Origin: Prochlorococcus sp. AG-418-K17 | GTDB taxonomy: Bacteria; Cyanobacteriota; Cyanobacteriia; PCC-6307; Cyanobiaceae | DNA: 64,000 bases | NCBI GenBank assembly: GCA_003214055.1 | Contig: QCMD01000003.1 | Location: forward strand, 1-64,000 | Reading direction: 5' to 3' | Shown: piece by piece, positions 40,580 through 50,008 of the stretch | How the letters are laid out: every line of letters starts with the position of its first letter | Numbering within the stretch: position 1 is the first letter of the stretch | Position numbers and translations under genes: made by a program | The notes under the pieces: model-generated | The model's database searches: none | The model's input: the letters and a program-made list of their open reading frames with translations, nothing else | What the model was told of the DNA's origin: nothing

Positions 40580-40960
40580 TTACTTAAGTTCTCTCAAGGA
40601 GGTTATGAGTAATCCTCCAATTAAACCTAGATTCATTAATACTGCCCTTTGATGAAAAGGAGATATATGGAAAATTATTGTTGTAGGTACAAGAAAAAGT
40701 AATAAGAAGGCTGCTCCAATTTTTTGATTTTTCCCGAAAACGAAAAATCCAGATCCCAAAATAAGACATATAATCGCAGCAACTAATAAAATAGCTGCTA
40801 TGAAATCAGGGATACCTTTAGATGAAATGTAATCCACTCTTTCTTGAAAACCGGTTATTTTACCAGGTATTACTGATATGAAAATTGCTGATATCGATAA
40901 TCTTGCAATAAAATCTATAATAATTTTTAAGATATTTTTTTTTAACATAAAAATTTTCAT
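40580..40960 (-). CDS. DoxX family membrane protein
   Basis: 126 residues, four membrane helices. LSISAIFISVIPGKITGFQE and the late VPTTIIFHISPFHQRAVLMN fit the DoxX/SURF4 pattern. Such proteins are thought to support redox or respiratory functions. Full length. Confidence 0.82.
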   Translation of the reverse strand: MKIFMLKKNILKIIIDFIARLSISAIFISVIPGKITGFQERVDYISSKGIPDFIAAILLVAAIICLILGSGFFVFGKNQKIGAAFLLLFLVPTTIIFHISPFHQRAVLMNLGLIGGLLITSLRELK

Positions 40961-41007
40961 TGAAGTAATTTAGAAAGTTTGATTCCTTTTTTAGATTTTG
41001 GAATAGA

Positions 41008-41205
41008 TTATTTAGACGGATCACTCCAAGTTTCTTTGTATAACCAACTTAAGAATGTCAGTAAGATTATATTCCCAACAGAATAAGTAACCCCCCAAAG
41101 TGGATTGTACACATTGGCGATTATAGTAGACATAACAAAAATTACTAGAGCTGCATAGAATATATCCTGTAGGGGCAAGTGGTCAAAATTAAAAGATTTA
41201 GGCAT
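41008..41205 (-). CDS. Two-helix membrane protein
   Basis: 65 residues: FYAALVIFVMSTIIANVYNP and TYSVGNIILLTFLSWLYKET form two helices. No family known. Upstream of doxX on the same strand. Confidence 0.55.
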   Translation of the reverse strand: MPKSFNFDHLPLQDIFYAALVIFVMSTIIANVYNPLWGVTYSVGNIILLTFLSWLYKETWSDPSK

Positions 41206-41448
41206 TAATTTCTAAATTAGTGATGAAAATAATCTAATGTATTTGAAGATCTAATTATTATTAATTATATGTATTTTTTATGAAAGAAGAAAAATACTTT
41301 TTAATGTATGCAATATAAATTTATTAAAATTTTAAAATAGTTACTTAATTAATTTTAAAAAGTTCAAAGTTCATTTTTATTAATTTATATTTATGAAAAA
41401 ATAAATTAATAAAATTATTCTCTAATTTCTTAGAGAATCAAAAATCAT

Positions 41449-41562
41449 TTATTTTAGAGCTTTCAAATTATTACCATACTTAAGCTTTACAACATATGTA
41501 GCTACAAGAGATAAGATCAAGAAGAATAACAAACTTTCCAAAGTAGATTGAGGCATAACCAT
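41449..41562 (-). CDS. Single-span membrane miniprotein
   Basis: 37 residues starting MVMPQSTLESLLFFLILS then LVATYVVKLKYGNNLKALK; the second Met is an alternative start. Unknown. Confidence 0.4.
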   Translation of the reverse strand: MVMPQSTLESLLFFLILSLVATYVVKLKYGNNLKALK

Positions 41563-41931
41563 AAGATAAATAAATTGAATTCTACTATTTATAGAAAAAC
41601 GAATTATGAGTTATAAATCAACCCCAATATCTTATAAATTGCGAAATTGCATATAAATAATAATTTAGCTTTCTTTTATTTGCACTAATGAAAGAAATAA
41701 TTTGTAAATCAATCCAAATAAAAAAAAGCAATTAACCACAAACAATAAACTTAAAAATGTAAAAAAAATTATCCCTTTCTATCCTTTTCAGGGATAATAG
41801 ATTCTATTAAAAATAAAATTCAATGCTCATAAATTAATTATTATTTACTTTAAATATTTAAGTATTTTTAAAAGAAATCAGAAAATCAAAACCCCTTAAA
41901 TGTTTAAGAGGTTTAAAAATATTGAGGCTTT
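41563..41931. other. Intergenic stretch with two terminators
   Basis: No gene seen. On the minus strand 41763-41800 is ATTATCCCT/AGGGATAAT followed by eight T, and 41887-41915 is AAACCTCTTAAA/TTTAAGGGGTTT, the terminator of the gene at 41932. The first hairpin has no obvious own gene, so a small RNA may end there. Confidence 0.55.
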
Positions 41932-42288
41932 TCATTTAGATAAGTATTTTTCTGATCTTCTCAATGCTTTTACAGCTCCTTTAAAATCACCACTATCAAA
42001 CTTTTTGTTACTTATATCTAACAAGAGTTTTACAATCTGTTTTTTCTTTAATTCGTCGATCTTCAATTTATGATCAAATATTAAATCAAATTTTTTTGAA
42101 TACAAATTAGATAATTCTTCTTTGAATTTATCAATTATTTCTTCATTATTAGATTCCGATTTTAATATCATATTTACTTTTCTCTTGCACTCCGCAGCAC
42201 CCTTGAAATCTCCTTTATGGAATTTTAATTCACTTAATCTAGTTAGTTTAATTATTTCTTTTAATAAAATCACTTTGGAATCTTCCAT
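41932..42288 (-). CDS. Helical protein with two GDFKGA repeats
   Basis: 118 residues. LKFHKGDFKGAAECKRKV near 22 and KKFDSGDFKGAVKALRRS near 95 are two copies of a TPR-like half-motif, separated by a long helix. Resembles the TPR units (YGDFKGAIDDF) of the protein at 50009. No enzymatic motif. Confidence 0.6.
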   Translation of the reverse strand: MEDSKVILLKEIIKLTRLSELKFHKGDFKGAAECKRKVNMILKSESNNEEIIDKFKEELSNLYSKKFDLIFDHKLKIDELKKKQIVKLLLDISNKKFDSGDFKGAVKALRRSEKYLSK

Positions 42289-42590
42289 TTTTTAAATCTG
42301 ATTACAAAAAATACTAGCCTATTAACAAATGAGAACATTTCATATAATAAACCAATAATTAGAATTTTAATTTGAAATATAAGGATTTAAAGAGTTTAAA
42401 AAAACAACTATTCACAACCGCTAATATTGAATAAAAATATCTCTATTGGCAAGGAAATCGAATACTGCCACATTTTTTGTTTTCCTTGATCTTTTAAGAT
42501 ATTAATCTAAAAAATTAGTTTTTATTAAGCAAAGTATTAACTAATTTTTATTTATGAGTTATAAATCAACTATAAAAAACGATTTTAATT
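42289..42590. other. Intergenic stretch
   Basis: About 300 bp, AT-rich, between divergent genes. No gene or strong hairpin recognised; promoters of both neighbours are expected here. Confidence 0.5.
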
Positions 42591-43934
42591 TTGGACTCAA
42601 AAATTTCTCAAAGAGAAGAATGGACTAGTAAACTAGGATTTATTCTTGCAGCTGCAGGTAGTGCAGTAGGTCTTGGTAACCTTTGGGGTTTTGCTTACAG
42701 AGCATCTCAAGGGGGAGGTGCGGCTTTTGTACTTTTATATATATTGATCGTTTTAATTGTATGTCTTCCGGTATTTGTTGCTGAAATGGCTTTAGGAAGA
42801 AACGCTTCTGCAAGTACATTGCTTGCACCTGTAAAGTTAGCTGGGAAAAATTGGTATCCATTAGGTATTCTTTTCTTCATAGCTCCCCTGGGAATAGCAT
42901 CGTATTATTCAGTAATAATGGGGTGGACAGCCGACACCTTGTTCCATTCATTATTTTTTGGATTACCAAAAAATTTATCAGAGGCAGAAACCTTCTTTGG
43001 CTCAATTAGTAGTGGAAGCAGTGTTTTGTTGGGGCATCTATTAAGCCTTGTTCTTACAGCAATAATTGTTTCATCAGGTATAAAGAAAGGAATCGAAAAG
43101 GTAACAAGATTCTTTATGCCTATACTTTTTATAATTCTTCTTTTTCTAGCAATATGGGCAACTTCACTTTCAGGCGCATGGGAAGGATATAAAACATTTT
43201 TGTTTAAGTTTGACTTTGATGAATTAAGGAACCCTCAAACAATAAGAAATGCTTTTACACAAGCTTTTTTCTCTTTAAGTTTAGGGATTGGAGTTATGGT
43301 TACTTACGCTTCCTATCTAAATAAAAAGAGTAACCTATCAAAATTAAGTGTTGGAGTCGCATCATTGGATACTTTGGTGGGTCTTATGGCGGGACTTATT
43401 ACTTTCCCAATTGTTTTAACATTTGGTTTAAGTGATGCTATTTCTGAATCAACAGTTGGCGCATTATTTATATCAATACCTACGGGCTTAGGTTCATATG
43501 GTGCAGCAGGAAGAATTGTAGCTGTTGCATTTTTTTCACTAGCTTATATTGCAGCCATAACTTCTTCTGTTTCATTACTAGAAGTTCCAGTTTCCTCTTT
43601 AATGGATAAATTTGGTTTTAAAAGAGAAAAATCAGTTTGGTTGATAACTCTATTCCTATTTCTAGCAGGCATTCCTTCTGCATTGAACTTAAACATTCTT
43701 GGAACTATCGATTCGATTTTTGGAGGAGTATTACTTATTTTTGGTGGATTCTTGGTAACTTTCTTTATGGGATGGGTGGTCCCAGGAAAGTTCAATGAAG
43801 AGCTGAGTGATTCAAAAGTTGGGGTCAAAACAACACGTTATTTGAAACTCATGACAAGATGGGTCGCGCCTCCAATTATTGGTTTTGGACTATTTATTAG
43901 TGTTTTTGATTTACTGAAAGGGTGGGTAAGTTAG
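42591..43934 (+). CDS. Neurotransmitter:sodium symporter family transporter
   Basis: 447 residues, about 11 or 12 membrane helices. EEWTSKLGFILAAAGSAVGL then GNLWGFAYRASQGGGAAFVL is the NSS hallmark containing sodium-binding residues. These carriers take up amino acids or related solutes with sodium. The start is TTG at 42591. The exact substrate is not clear from sequence. Confidence 0.92.
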   Translation: MDSKISQREEWTSKLGFILAAAGSAVGLGNLWGFAYRASQGGGAAFVLLYILIVLIVCLPVFVAEMALGRNASASTLLAPVKLAGKNWYPLGILFFIAPLGIASYYSVIMGWTADTLFHSLFFGLPKNLSEAETFFGSISSGSSVLLGHLLSLVLTAIIVSSGIKKGIEKVTRFFMPILFIILLFLAIWATSLSGAWEGYKTFLFKFDFDELRNPQTIRNAFTQAFFSLSLGIGVMVTYASYLNKKSNLSKLSVGVASLDTLVGLMAGLITFPIVLTFGLSDAISESTVGALFISIPTGLGSYGAAGRIVAVAFFSLAYIAAITSSVSLLEVPVSSLMDKFGFKREKSVWLITLFLFLAGIPSALNLNILGTIDSIFGGVLLIFGGFLVTFFMGWVVPGKFNEELSDSKVGVKTTRYLKLMTRWVAPPIIGFGLFISVFDLLKGWVS

Positions 43935-44310
43935 AAAATTTTACTGGGATATATTACTTGGGTATATTGCCGAAGTAGGGGTAGTATAAGTCGATCAAAG
44001 AATTAAATTATTTTACTTTTTAAAATTTTTTCAATTAAGCTTGAAAATATTAGTATATGTCCATGTATTTGGAATAATTTTGGTTGAAAGATTAATATAA
44101 TGGTGCAGTTTTTTTTATTTTTTGAAAGTCTAAAAATTTCTTCCCAGAAAACGTTTTAAAGCGAAAGTTTTCTAAATAAGTATTAAATCTTAAATTCTAT
44201 TTAATCTCAAAAATACCGACAATAACCACCCCTTAGAGAATCTATATAAAATACATTTAGGTGTTTAATTTAAAGTAATTACAACCCATCAAGATTAGAT
44301 AACAAATTTG
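43935..44310. other. Intergenic stretch
   Basis: About 375 bp between two genes on the same strand. No reading frame, tRNA or strong terminator found. Contains GTCGATCAAAG but not the full recurrent motif. Confidence 0.5.
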
Positions 44311-46014
44311 ATGTCAACAAAATCTAATTCATTAAAAGGAAAGCTTACAGAAAATTTTTCAGAATTTTCACAACTGTCTGACTATTCTTTTATAAATTCT
44401 CTTAAAGCGGATCCTCAAGCAACAAAAGATGGGAATGATCATAAGCCACGTTCAGTATATTCTGGCCATTACGTACCAGTAGTTCCAACAGCGATTCCAG
44501 AACCAGAATATATTTCCCATAGCAACAAACTTTTTAAAGAACTTGGACTAAGCTCAGATCTTATTAAAGACCAGAATTTTTGTCTTTTTTTCTCAGGCGA
44601 TATTTCAGTTGCTGATTATCCAATGAGTCCTGTTGGTTGGGCAACAGGTTATGCTTTATCAATTTATGGGACTGAATATACCCAGCAATGTCCCTTTGGG
44701 ACCGGCAATGGTTATGGCGATGGCAGAGCAATTTCTGTTTTTGAAGGTTTATTCAATGGCAAAAGAATGGAAATGCAACTTAAAGGAGGAGGTCCAACTC
44801 CCTACTGTCGTGGAGCAGATGGTAGAGCTGTCTTAAGGTCTAGCGTACGAGAATTTCTTGCACAGGAATTAATGGATGCCTTGGGAATCCCTACCTCAAG
44901 ATCTTTAACACTTTATGTCTCACGTTCAGAAATAGTTAGACGACCATGGTATTCCGAAGGGTCCAGGTATTTTGAACCTGATATCATGATTGATAATCTA
45001 GCGGCAATTACTACGAGAGTCGCTCCATCTTTTTTACGAGTTGGACAGCTTGAACTTTTTGCTAGACGAGTTCGCAATAATGCTCATGATGAAGCTAATA
45101 ATGAATTAAAGATGATAGTTCAACATCTTATTGATAGAAACTATAAAGATGAAATTGAATATGAGATTCCACTAGAAAGTAAGGTAATAAAACTGGCTTT
45201 TCTATATAAATCGAGACTTATATCTCTTGTAACTAACTGGATGAGAGTTGGTTATTGCCAAGGTAATTTCAATAGTGATAATTGTGCTGCTGGTGGCTAT
45301 ACCTTGGACTATGGACCCTTTGGATTCTGTGAATTATTTGATCCAAGATTTCAACCATGGACAGGTGGAGGTGAACATTTCTCATTTTTTAACCAACCCT
45401 CTGCTGCTGAAATCAACTTTAAAACATTTTGTTCTTCTCTTAGTCCGTTACTCTCTGAAAGCAAACAAGATCAAGAAAAGCTAGAACAAATCAAAAAGAG
45501 CTTTTCTGAATTAATGAATAAGGAATTGATGAAAATGTGGGCAAACAAGCTTGGTTTAGAGCATTTCAACGAAACTCTCATAAATGAATTTTTTAATCTC
45601 ATGGTCATTTCAAAAGCAGACTTTACAATTTTGTTCCGTAAACTCTCTGAAATACCTAATAACTTAGATTCTTTAAAAGACAGTTTCTATTTACCAATTA
45701 ATGATGAGCTCAATAATAGGTGGGAAGTATGGCTTGAAAACTGGCAATCAGTCTTGAAGAAAGAGGGAAATATTAAAGCAAAATCGGCATCAATGAAATC
45801 CCTTAATCCTGTCTATACTTGGCGTGAATGGATGGTCGTTCCCGCATATGAAGAAGCTGAAAAAGGTAATTACAACAAAATAAAAGAGTTGCAGGATGTT
45901 TTTAGCAACCCATATATAAAACAGCCTTCAGAAATAGATCAAAAATATAATCGACTAAAGCCAAGCAAATATTTTAACTATGGAGGAGTATCTCACTACA
46001 GCTGCTCCTCATAA
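44311..46014 (+). CDS. selO: SelO/YdiU family protein (protein AMPylase)
   Basis: 567 residues from ATG 44311. Clear SelO blocks: GYGDGRAISVFEGLFNG, MQLKGGGPTPYCRGADGRAV, LRSSVREFLAQELMDALG, and TLDYGPFGFCELFDPRFQPW. SelO is a pseudokinase that transfers AMP to proteins in redox stress. The catalytic loop, usually HGVMNTDN, is QGNFNSDN: the essential N-x-D-N survives but the HGVM part does not, so activity may be changed. Confidence 0.9.
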   Translation: MSTKSNSLKGKLTENFSEFSQLSDYSFINSLKADPQATKDGNDHKPRSVYSGHYVPVVPTAIPEPEYISHSNKLFKELGLSSDLIKDQNFCLFFSGDISVADYPMSPVGWATGYALSIYGTEYTQQCPFGTGNGYGDGRAISVFEGLFNGKRMEMQLKGGGPTPYCRGADGRAVLRSSVREFLAQELMDALGIPTSRSLTLYVSRSEIVRRPWYSEGSRYFEPDIMIDNLAAITTRVAPSFLRVGQLELFARRVRNNAHDEANNELKMIVQHLIDRNYKDEIEYEIPLESKVIKLAFLYKSRLISLVTNWMRVGYCQGNFNSDNCAAGGYTLDYGPFGFCELFDPRFQPWTGGGEHFSFFNQPSAAEINFKTFCSSLSPLLSESKQDQEKLEQIKKSFSELMNKELMKMWANKLGLEHFNETLINEFFNLMVISKADFTILFRKLSEIPNNLDSLKDSFYLPINDELNNRWEVWLENWQSVLKKEGNIKAKSASMKSLNPVYTWREWMVVPAYEEAEKGNYNKIKELQDVFSNPYIKQPSEIDQKYNRLKPSKYFNYGGVSHYSCSS

Positions 46015-46060
46015 AAAGTTCAATCCTCGAAATGCAGATTGAATAACTTTGAGAAAAATA

Positions 46061-46483
46061 TTATTTATTTATGGTAGTAGGCATTCCAACTACTGATACC
46101 ACACCAACATGTAGTATAGCCGGCTTCTTCCCTATATTTTTAACATAGTGGGGGGCGCCATTATTACTCTCTATAAATGCATCACCTGCTTTAAAGAAAT
46201 TAATTTCTTCACCCCTAATATGCTTTAATCTGCCTCTTGTGACATGAATCAACATTGGGGAAGGATGTGTATGAATTGGAGTTTTCAAACCAACTGGAAT
46301 TTTTACTTTTAAAAGTCTTAATTCAGGCTTACCCTCAAGATAATTAAATTTTTTGCCACTAAGTCCTTTTGAACTTTGAATAATAGGTATAACTTCAATC
46401 TTTTCTTCTGCGGGAGAAGGTTGATGCAGACCTAAAGCTCCAATAGATAGTAAACAGATTGAGAAAATATTTTTTAATTTCAT
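46061..46483 (-). CDS. Exported cupin-domain protein
   Basis: 140 residues: signal peptide MKLKNIFSICLLSIGALGLH, then cupin motif PIHTHPSPMLIHVTRGRLKH and the second motif AGDAFIESNNGAPHYVKNIG. His residues HTH and the later H can bind metal. Periplasmic; ligand unknown. Confidence 0.88.
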   Translation of the reverse strand: MKLKNIFSICLLSIGALGLHQPSPAEEKIEVIPIIQSSKGLSGKKFNYLEGKPELRLLKVKIPVGLKTPIHTHPSPMLIHVTRGRLKHIRGEEINFFKAGDAFIESNNGAPHYVKNIGKKPAILHVGVVSVVGMPTTINK

Positions 46484-46534
46484 TAGATGTTTATTTTAAC
46501 TTTTATTATAAGTTTTAAAAACAATAAAGTTTAT

Positions 46535-46696
46535 TTATTTTTTATATATCTTTTCTAATTGATTAATTTCATCTCTTAAATCCTTACCTCTCTTATTCAA
46601 TTTATTATTTTTATTTATTATTGGGATAATCCACCAAGCTTGAAGACCTAAAAAAATAAATACTAGAATCAATAATTCAAAAGTACCAGGCTGCAT
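46535..46696 (-). CDS. Single-span membrane miniprotein
   Basis: 53 residues: TFELLILVFIFLGLQAWWII then PIINKNNKLNKRGK and a helical tail LRDEINQLEKIYKK. Unknown. Confidence 0.45.
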   Translation of the reverse strand: MQPGTFELLILVFIFLGLQAWWIIPIINKNNKLNKRGKDLRDEINQLEKIYKK

Positions 46697-46770
46697 TTGA
46701 TAAATAAACCTTTTTTTGTTGATAGGTTTATTCTAAAAGTTATTAATCATTCATGAGATATTCAATATTT

Positions 46771-47037
46771 CTAGGCTGCCTCTAATTCAATATTAAGTTC
46801 AATTCCCTTTGAAATAATTGCTTCTTTAAATTCAATAAGTTTGGAAATTATTCTTTGTTTCTCATTATCAGTTTTATAGATATCCTCTATAACTTCCTGC
46901 ATTGCAAGTGTTACTTTTTGTAGTTTGATTTCTAAATCTTCCCTGTAATTCATAAGCTTAAAGAAATTACCCTTTTTATTAAAAAACAAAATAATTATTA
47001 GTAAATAAGTAATTAACCTTAGAAGGATTGACAGCAA
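46771..47037 (-). CDS. Coiled-coil miniprotein
   Basis: 88 residues if started at 47037 with a membrane helix (LLRLITYLLIIILFF); a start at 46953 (MNYREDLEIKLQKV) would give 60 residues without it. The rest is a long helix with heptad-like spacing. Unknown function. Confidence 0.5.
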   Translation of the reverse strand: MLSILLRLITYLLIIILFFNKKGNFFKLMNYREDLEIKLQKVTLAMQEVIEDIYKTDNEKQRIISKLIEFKEAIISKGIELNIELEAA

Positions 47038-47101
47038 AACAAAAAGAATATAATTTATAGTACAGATGTATTAAAATTAGGATTGTCTTTTTAGGGAAAG
47101 C

Positions 47102-47371
47102 ATGGAGCCTAAGTACTCATTTGGATGTAGCACTAGCAAACCAAACGGATGCCTACTAAACCCCGAAGGCAGCAGAATGATCTTTTTCGATGAATGCAAA
47201 AATCCGCCTAAACCTAATTTAAAAATTCATACTCATCTTTTTTATACTAATCACCTTGGAGAACCCGAAGGGTACAAATCCTCAGAAAAACTAAACATAG
47301 ATTCAGCTTGGGAAAAGTGGCACGAACTTCACCAAAAAGGCTGGACGGAGGTCTATTACCATTACGGATGA
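47102..47371 (+). CDS. DUF1651-like protein
   Basis: 89 residues: NGCLLNPEGSRMIFFDECKN and DSAWEKWHELHQKGWTEVYY follow the DUF1651 outline (strand, variable middle, A-x-x-x-W-x-x-L-x-x-x-GW). It precedes the Hli operon. Assignment is moderate. Confidence 0.5.
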   Translation: MEPKYSFGCSTSKPNGCLLNPEGSRMIFFDECKNPPKPNLKIHTHLFYTNHLGEPEGYKSSEKLNIDSAWEKWHELHQKGWTEVYYHYG

Positions 47372-47505
47372 GGGTTCCCAATTAAGAAAATACTCAAAAA
47401 ATCAACTATTTAACTTTATATGTGACGACATTGCTACATATTCGTAGCATATATCTTGAAAATAACTTATTTTTAGCCTATTACTTTACATTTGTTAATA
47501 GTAGT

Positions 47506-47523
47506 GTTACATTAATTAACAAT
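47506..47523 (+). promoter_or_regulatory. HLR1-like element before the Hli operon
   Basis: GTTACATT-AA-TTAACAAT, a near match to HLR1, 12 bp before the first hli start. A second weaker copy, TTTACATT-TG-TTAATAGT, lies at 47485-47502. Confidence 0.5.
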
Positions 47524-47535
47524 TACAAAACTTCA

Positions 47536-47742
47536 ATGGCTAATTCTAACGTAACTACTGAATCAGGTGGCAGACAGAATATGTTTCCTACTGAGACACG
47601 TCCTTATATAGATGAGTCTGTTTCTTACGACAGCTACCCACAAAATGCAGAAAAAGTTAATGGTCGTTGGGCAATGATCGGGCTTGTCGCATTAGTAGGG
47701 GCTTACGTTTCAACCGGACAAATTATTCCTGGCATTTTTTAA
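47536..47742 (+). CDS. hli: High-light-inducible protein
   Basis: 68 residues from ATG 47536. Polar N-terminus, then AEKVNGRWAMIGLVALVGAY and STGQIIPGIF. First of three hli genes in an operon. The longer frame upstream would add a stretch that includes the promoter and is not used. Confidence 0.93.
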   Translation: MANSNVTTESGGRQNMFPTETRPYIDESVSYDSYPQNAEKVNGRWAMIGLVALVGAYVSTGQIIPGIF

Positions 47743-48002
47743 TGAGTCCACTTTCAGGCTTCTTAGCAATAATTATATTCTTTACAGCCATCCTCGTTGC
47801 TTATCTAACAAAGCAATTTCAAGACGAAAATTCAAACTATTCATCTTCTAATCAAATGAAAAACACAAACACAAAAGTCAAAACAATCGAAAAAGAAAAA
47901 GTTATTGCTGAAACTCTTAACGGAAGATTCGCAATGCTTGGACTAATTGCTGCCATTGGAGCATATCTAACAACTGGTCAAATAATTCCTGGTTTCGTTT
48001 AG
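47742..48002 (+). CDS. hli: High-light-inducible protein with extra helix
   Basis: 86 residues; its ATG overlaps the previous stop (TAATG). N-terminal helix SGFLAIIIFFTAILVAYL, then TLNGRFAMLGLIAAIGAY and TTGQIIPGFV. The additional helix makes it a two-span Hli protein, less common than the single-span form. Confidence 0.92.
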   Translation: MSPLSGFLAIIIFFTAILVAYLTKQFQDENSNYSSSNQMKNTNTKVKTIEKEKVIAETLNGRFAMLGLIAAIGAYLTTGQIIPGFV

Positions 48003-48033
48003 AACTTCTTATTTATCAACAAAACTAAATTAA

Positions 48034-48162
48034 ATGGAAAACTCAAAATCAACCTATTGGCAAAATGCCGAGAGAACAAATGGAAGAATGGCAATGATGG
48101 GCTTATTCGCATTAGTCGTCAATTATGGCCTATTCGGCTGGATAATTCCAGGAATTTTTTAA
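48034..48162 (+). CDS. hli: High-light-inducible protein
   Basis: 42 residues: YWQNAERTNGRMAMMGLFAL, then VVNYGLFGWIIPGIF. Similar to the C-terminal part of the Hli protein at 29919. Third hli of the operon. Confidence 0.93.
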   Translation: MENSKSTYWQNAERTNGRMAMMGLFALVVNYGLFGWIIPGIF

Positions 48163-48163
48163 G

Positions 48164-48343
48164 ATGAATTTAGGTTTACTTTTTCTTAAAGTAAATACTT
48201 TAGGTTTAATAACACTACCCGAACTTGATTGGATAACTAATCATCAATCTGAATTTTCAAGGTTAGATATGGCTTTAGTTATCAAGATCGGCCGTCTTAT
48301 GGATTCTGGAGTAGTAGAAATTGATAATAGATTACCTGTTTAA
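48164..48343 (+). CDS. Small protein of the Hli operon
   Basis: 59 residues: MNLGLLFLKVNTLGLITLPE, LDWITNHQSEFSRLDMALVI, KIGRLMDSGVVEIDNRLPV. Start overlaps closely with the hli stop, so it is co-translated. I recognise it as a regular companion of picocyanobacterial hli clusters; function unknown. Confidence 0.7.
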   Translation: MNLGLLFLKVNTLGLITLPELDWITNHQSEFSRLDMALVIKIGRLMDSGVVEIDNRLPV

Positions 48344-48365
48344 TTTTTAAAAAATGATCGTCATG

Positions 48366-48401
48366 AGTGTTTGTCAATAGGGATACTGACAAACACTTTT
48401 T
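48366..48401 (+). terminator. Terminator of the Hli operon
   Basis: AGTGTTTGTCA-atagggatac-TGACAAACACT followed by five T, 23 bp after the last gene of the operon. Confidence 0.88.
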
Positions 48402-48420
48402 CATGAGAAAGAATATTTGT

Positions 48421-48464
48421 AAAAAAAAAAAAAGAGATTATTTCTTAGCTAAAAACAATCTCTT
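48421..48464 (-). terminator. Terminator on the minus strand
   Basis: AAGAGATT-...-AATCTCTT followed on the minus strand by a run of about 13 T. It ends the transcript of the membrane protein at 48557. Confidence 0.8.
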
Positions 48465-48556
48465 AATTACCTAATTCTTACGTGAAAATTTCAAGTAAGC
48501 TTTCAGATCTTAACTGATTTGTTTTTAGAGTAAATCCGTAAAAATGCTTTTGTAAT

Positions 48557-48772
48557 TTATCTTTTTAAACCACCTCTTTTTATCCAAAGGAACCATGTAA
48601 CCCAAATAGGAGGGAGGAATCTAATTAAAAAAGAAATTTTATACATATAAAATGGGGCATTTTCACTTTGAAATAAATTCATCAAAAAGGAAGATGTAGT
48701 TACCCAAAGTAAAATTATTAATATATTTGCTCCCAACAAAGCGAACTTATTTTGTTTGAATATTTTTGGCAT
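48557..48772 (-). CDS. Two-helix membrane protein
   Basis: 71 residues: FALLGANILIILLWVTTSSF and FLIRFLPPIWVTWFLWIKRG. No family known. The terminator lies about 90 bp downstream. Confidence 0.5.
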   Translation of the reverse strand: MPKIFKQNKFALLGANILIILLWVTTSSFLMNLFQSENAPFYMYKISFLIRFLPPIWVTWFLWIKRGGLKR

Positions 48773-48830
48773 AAGTTTATTTTTTTATATTCTTAATTTT
48801 AAATAACCTTGGGAAGTAAATTATACATTT

Positions 48831-49082
48831 TCAAAAAAACTTTAAATTTAAAATCCATATCCAAATAAAAAAAATACTAAATTTTAACCCCTCTCCAAAT
48901 AATATTCCTAAAGTAATAGGAGGCGAAAATATTAAAAAAAGAATAGAGAATAAACTAAATAAAGCAAATGATCCTCTTAAAAAATAATTCTTTCTTTTTG
49001 TTCTTCTTAGATTTTTTAAGGTATTCCACTCCCATTGAATTAGCCTGTAGAACTTTTCTGATAATAAAAATAAATACTTCAT
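48831..49082 (-). CDS. Membrane protein of unknown function
   Basis: 83 residues. Basic N-terminal part (TLKNLRRTKRKNYFLRG) followed by two hydrophobic stretches (FALFSLFSILFLIFSPPI and FSIFFIWIWILNLKFF). Unknown. A frame on the opposite strand overlaps it, but the membrane-protein layout here is more convincing. Confidence 0.45.
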   Translation of the reverse strand: MKYLFLLSEKFYRLIQWEWNTLKNLRRTKRKNYFLRGSFALFSLFSILFLIFSPPITLGILFGEGLKFSIFFIWIWILNLKFF

Positions 49083-49136
49083 TAATAATTATAGGTTTCT
49101 GTCTTCTTTTCCTATTTATAAAATTAATTTATCTTA

Positions 49137-49442
49137 TTAGCAATAAACTTTATCCCCTTTTTCAGAAAGATAATAAATTCTATTTTGTGAACTTACAAAG
49201 AAAGTTAATCCCTTATATTGTGATCTTCTAAACTTTTCTAATCTAAGTTTATGTAAATCCCAGTTATCTGTATTTATATCAGGATTAAATTCTTGTTTTT
49301 TTAAAAAAGTTTTATGGTATGGAATAGCTATTTTATTTTTATCTGACCTTTTGATTCGTTTTGAATATAAAAATAAGCTAAATAAAAGGATTAAAAAAAC
49401 AAAAAGAAAAATAGTAATAAAAAAAATATTTGTAATTTTCAC
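49137..49442 (-). CDS. Membrane-anchored protein of unknown function
   Basis: 101 residues: an N-terminal helix NIFFITIFLFVFLILLFSLF then a basic soluble part with NWDLHKLRLEKFRRSQYKGL and a C-terminal SEKGDKVYC. No family recognised. Confidence 0.5.
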   Translation of the reverse strand: MKITNIFFITIFLFVFLILLFSLFLYSKRIKRSDKNKIAIPYHKTFLKKQEFNPDINTDNWDLHKLRLEKFRRSQYKGLTFFVSSQNRIYYLSEKGDKVYC

Positions 49443-49598
49443 TTTTCTAATTTAAAAGGACTTTATTTTTAAGAATCAAGAATCTTTCGCAATATTTTTT
49501 TAAATAAGTAAAAAATCCTATTTTTATAATCTTGTATTTTTGAATACTTATCAAGGGGGTATTTAAAACTCATTATTAAAAAAACTCGGATTTTCTCT

Positions 49599-49742
49599 AT
49601 GACTCAAAATTCAATGAATACTCCCTATGCAAAAAGAGTAGCTGAAAAATTTAAAGAGGCTCAAAATTATCTTAAAACTAACGGTTTTAGCAGATCAACT
49701 AAACATCTTCTAGAAGATATTGAAAATACAGTCGAGAAATAG
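49599..49742 (+). CDS. Small helical protein
   Basis: 47 residues: NTPYAKRVAEKFKEAQNYLK then FSRSTKHLLEDIENTVEK. Soluble, basic; no family known. Confidence 0.5.
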   Translation: MTQNSMNTPYAKRVAEKFKEAQNYLKTNGFSRSTKHLLEDIENTVEK

Positions 49743-50008
49743 AAATACCGATACCCCAAAAGTCCCCACAAACAAAATACTTATATGATTATTATCTATT
49801 TTTGTTTAGAGGTTAATTGAAAGATGTACTGGGTGTAGTTTAGTTTTTTATTTTATATATATTTTAAATCTCATTTTTAATATAGTTAACCTTAATAATC
49901 AATGGGAATATTTAAGTAAATTAATTTAAAAAAAAATTAATAAATTAATTAGATCTATTCCATTCTGTAAAATTTATAATAAATTAAAAAATTAATTAAA
50001 ATTTAGAT

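Noticed and set aside
48968-49231. Plus-strand frame of 87 codons overlapping two minus-strand genes
   Set aside because: Composition is hydrophobic by AT bias only, and the minus-strand frames have better starts and a terminator.
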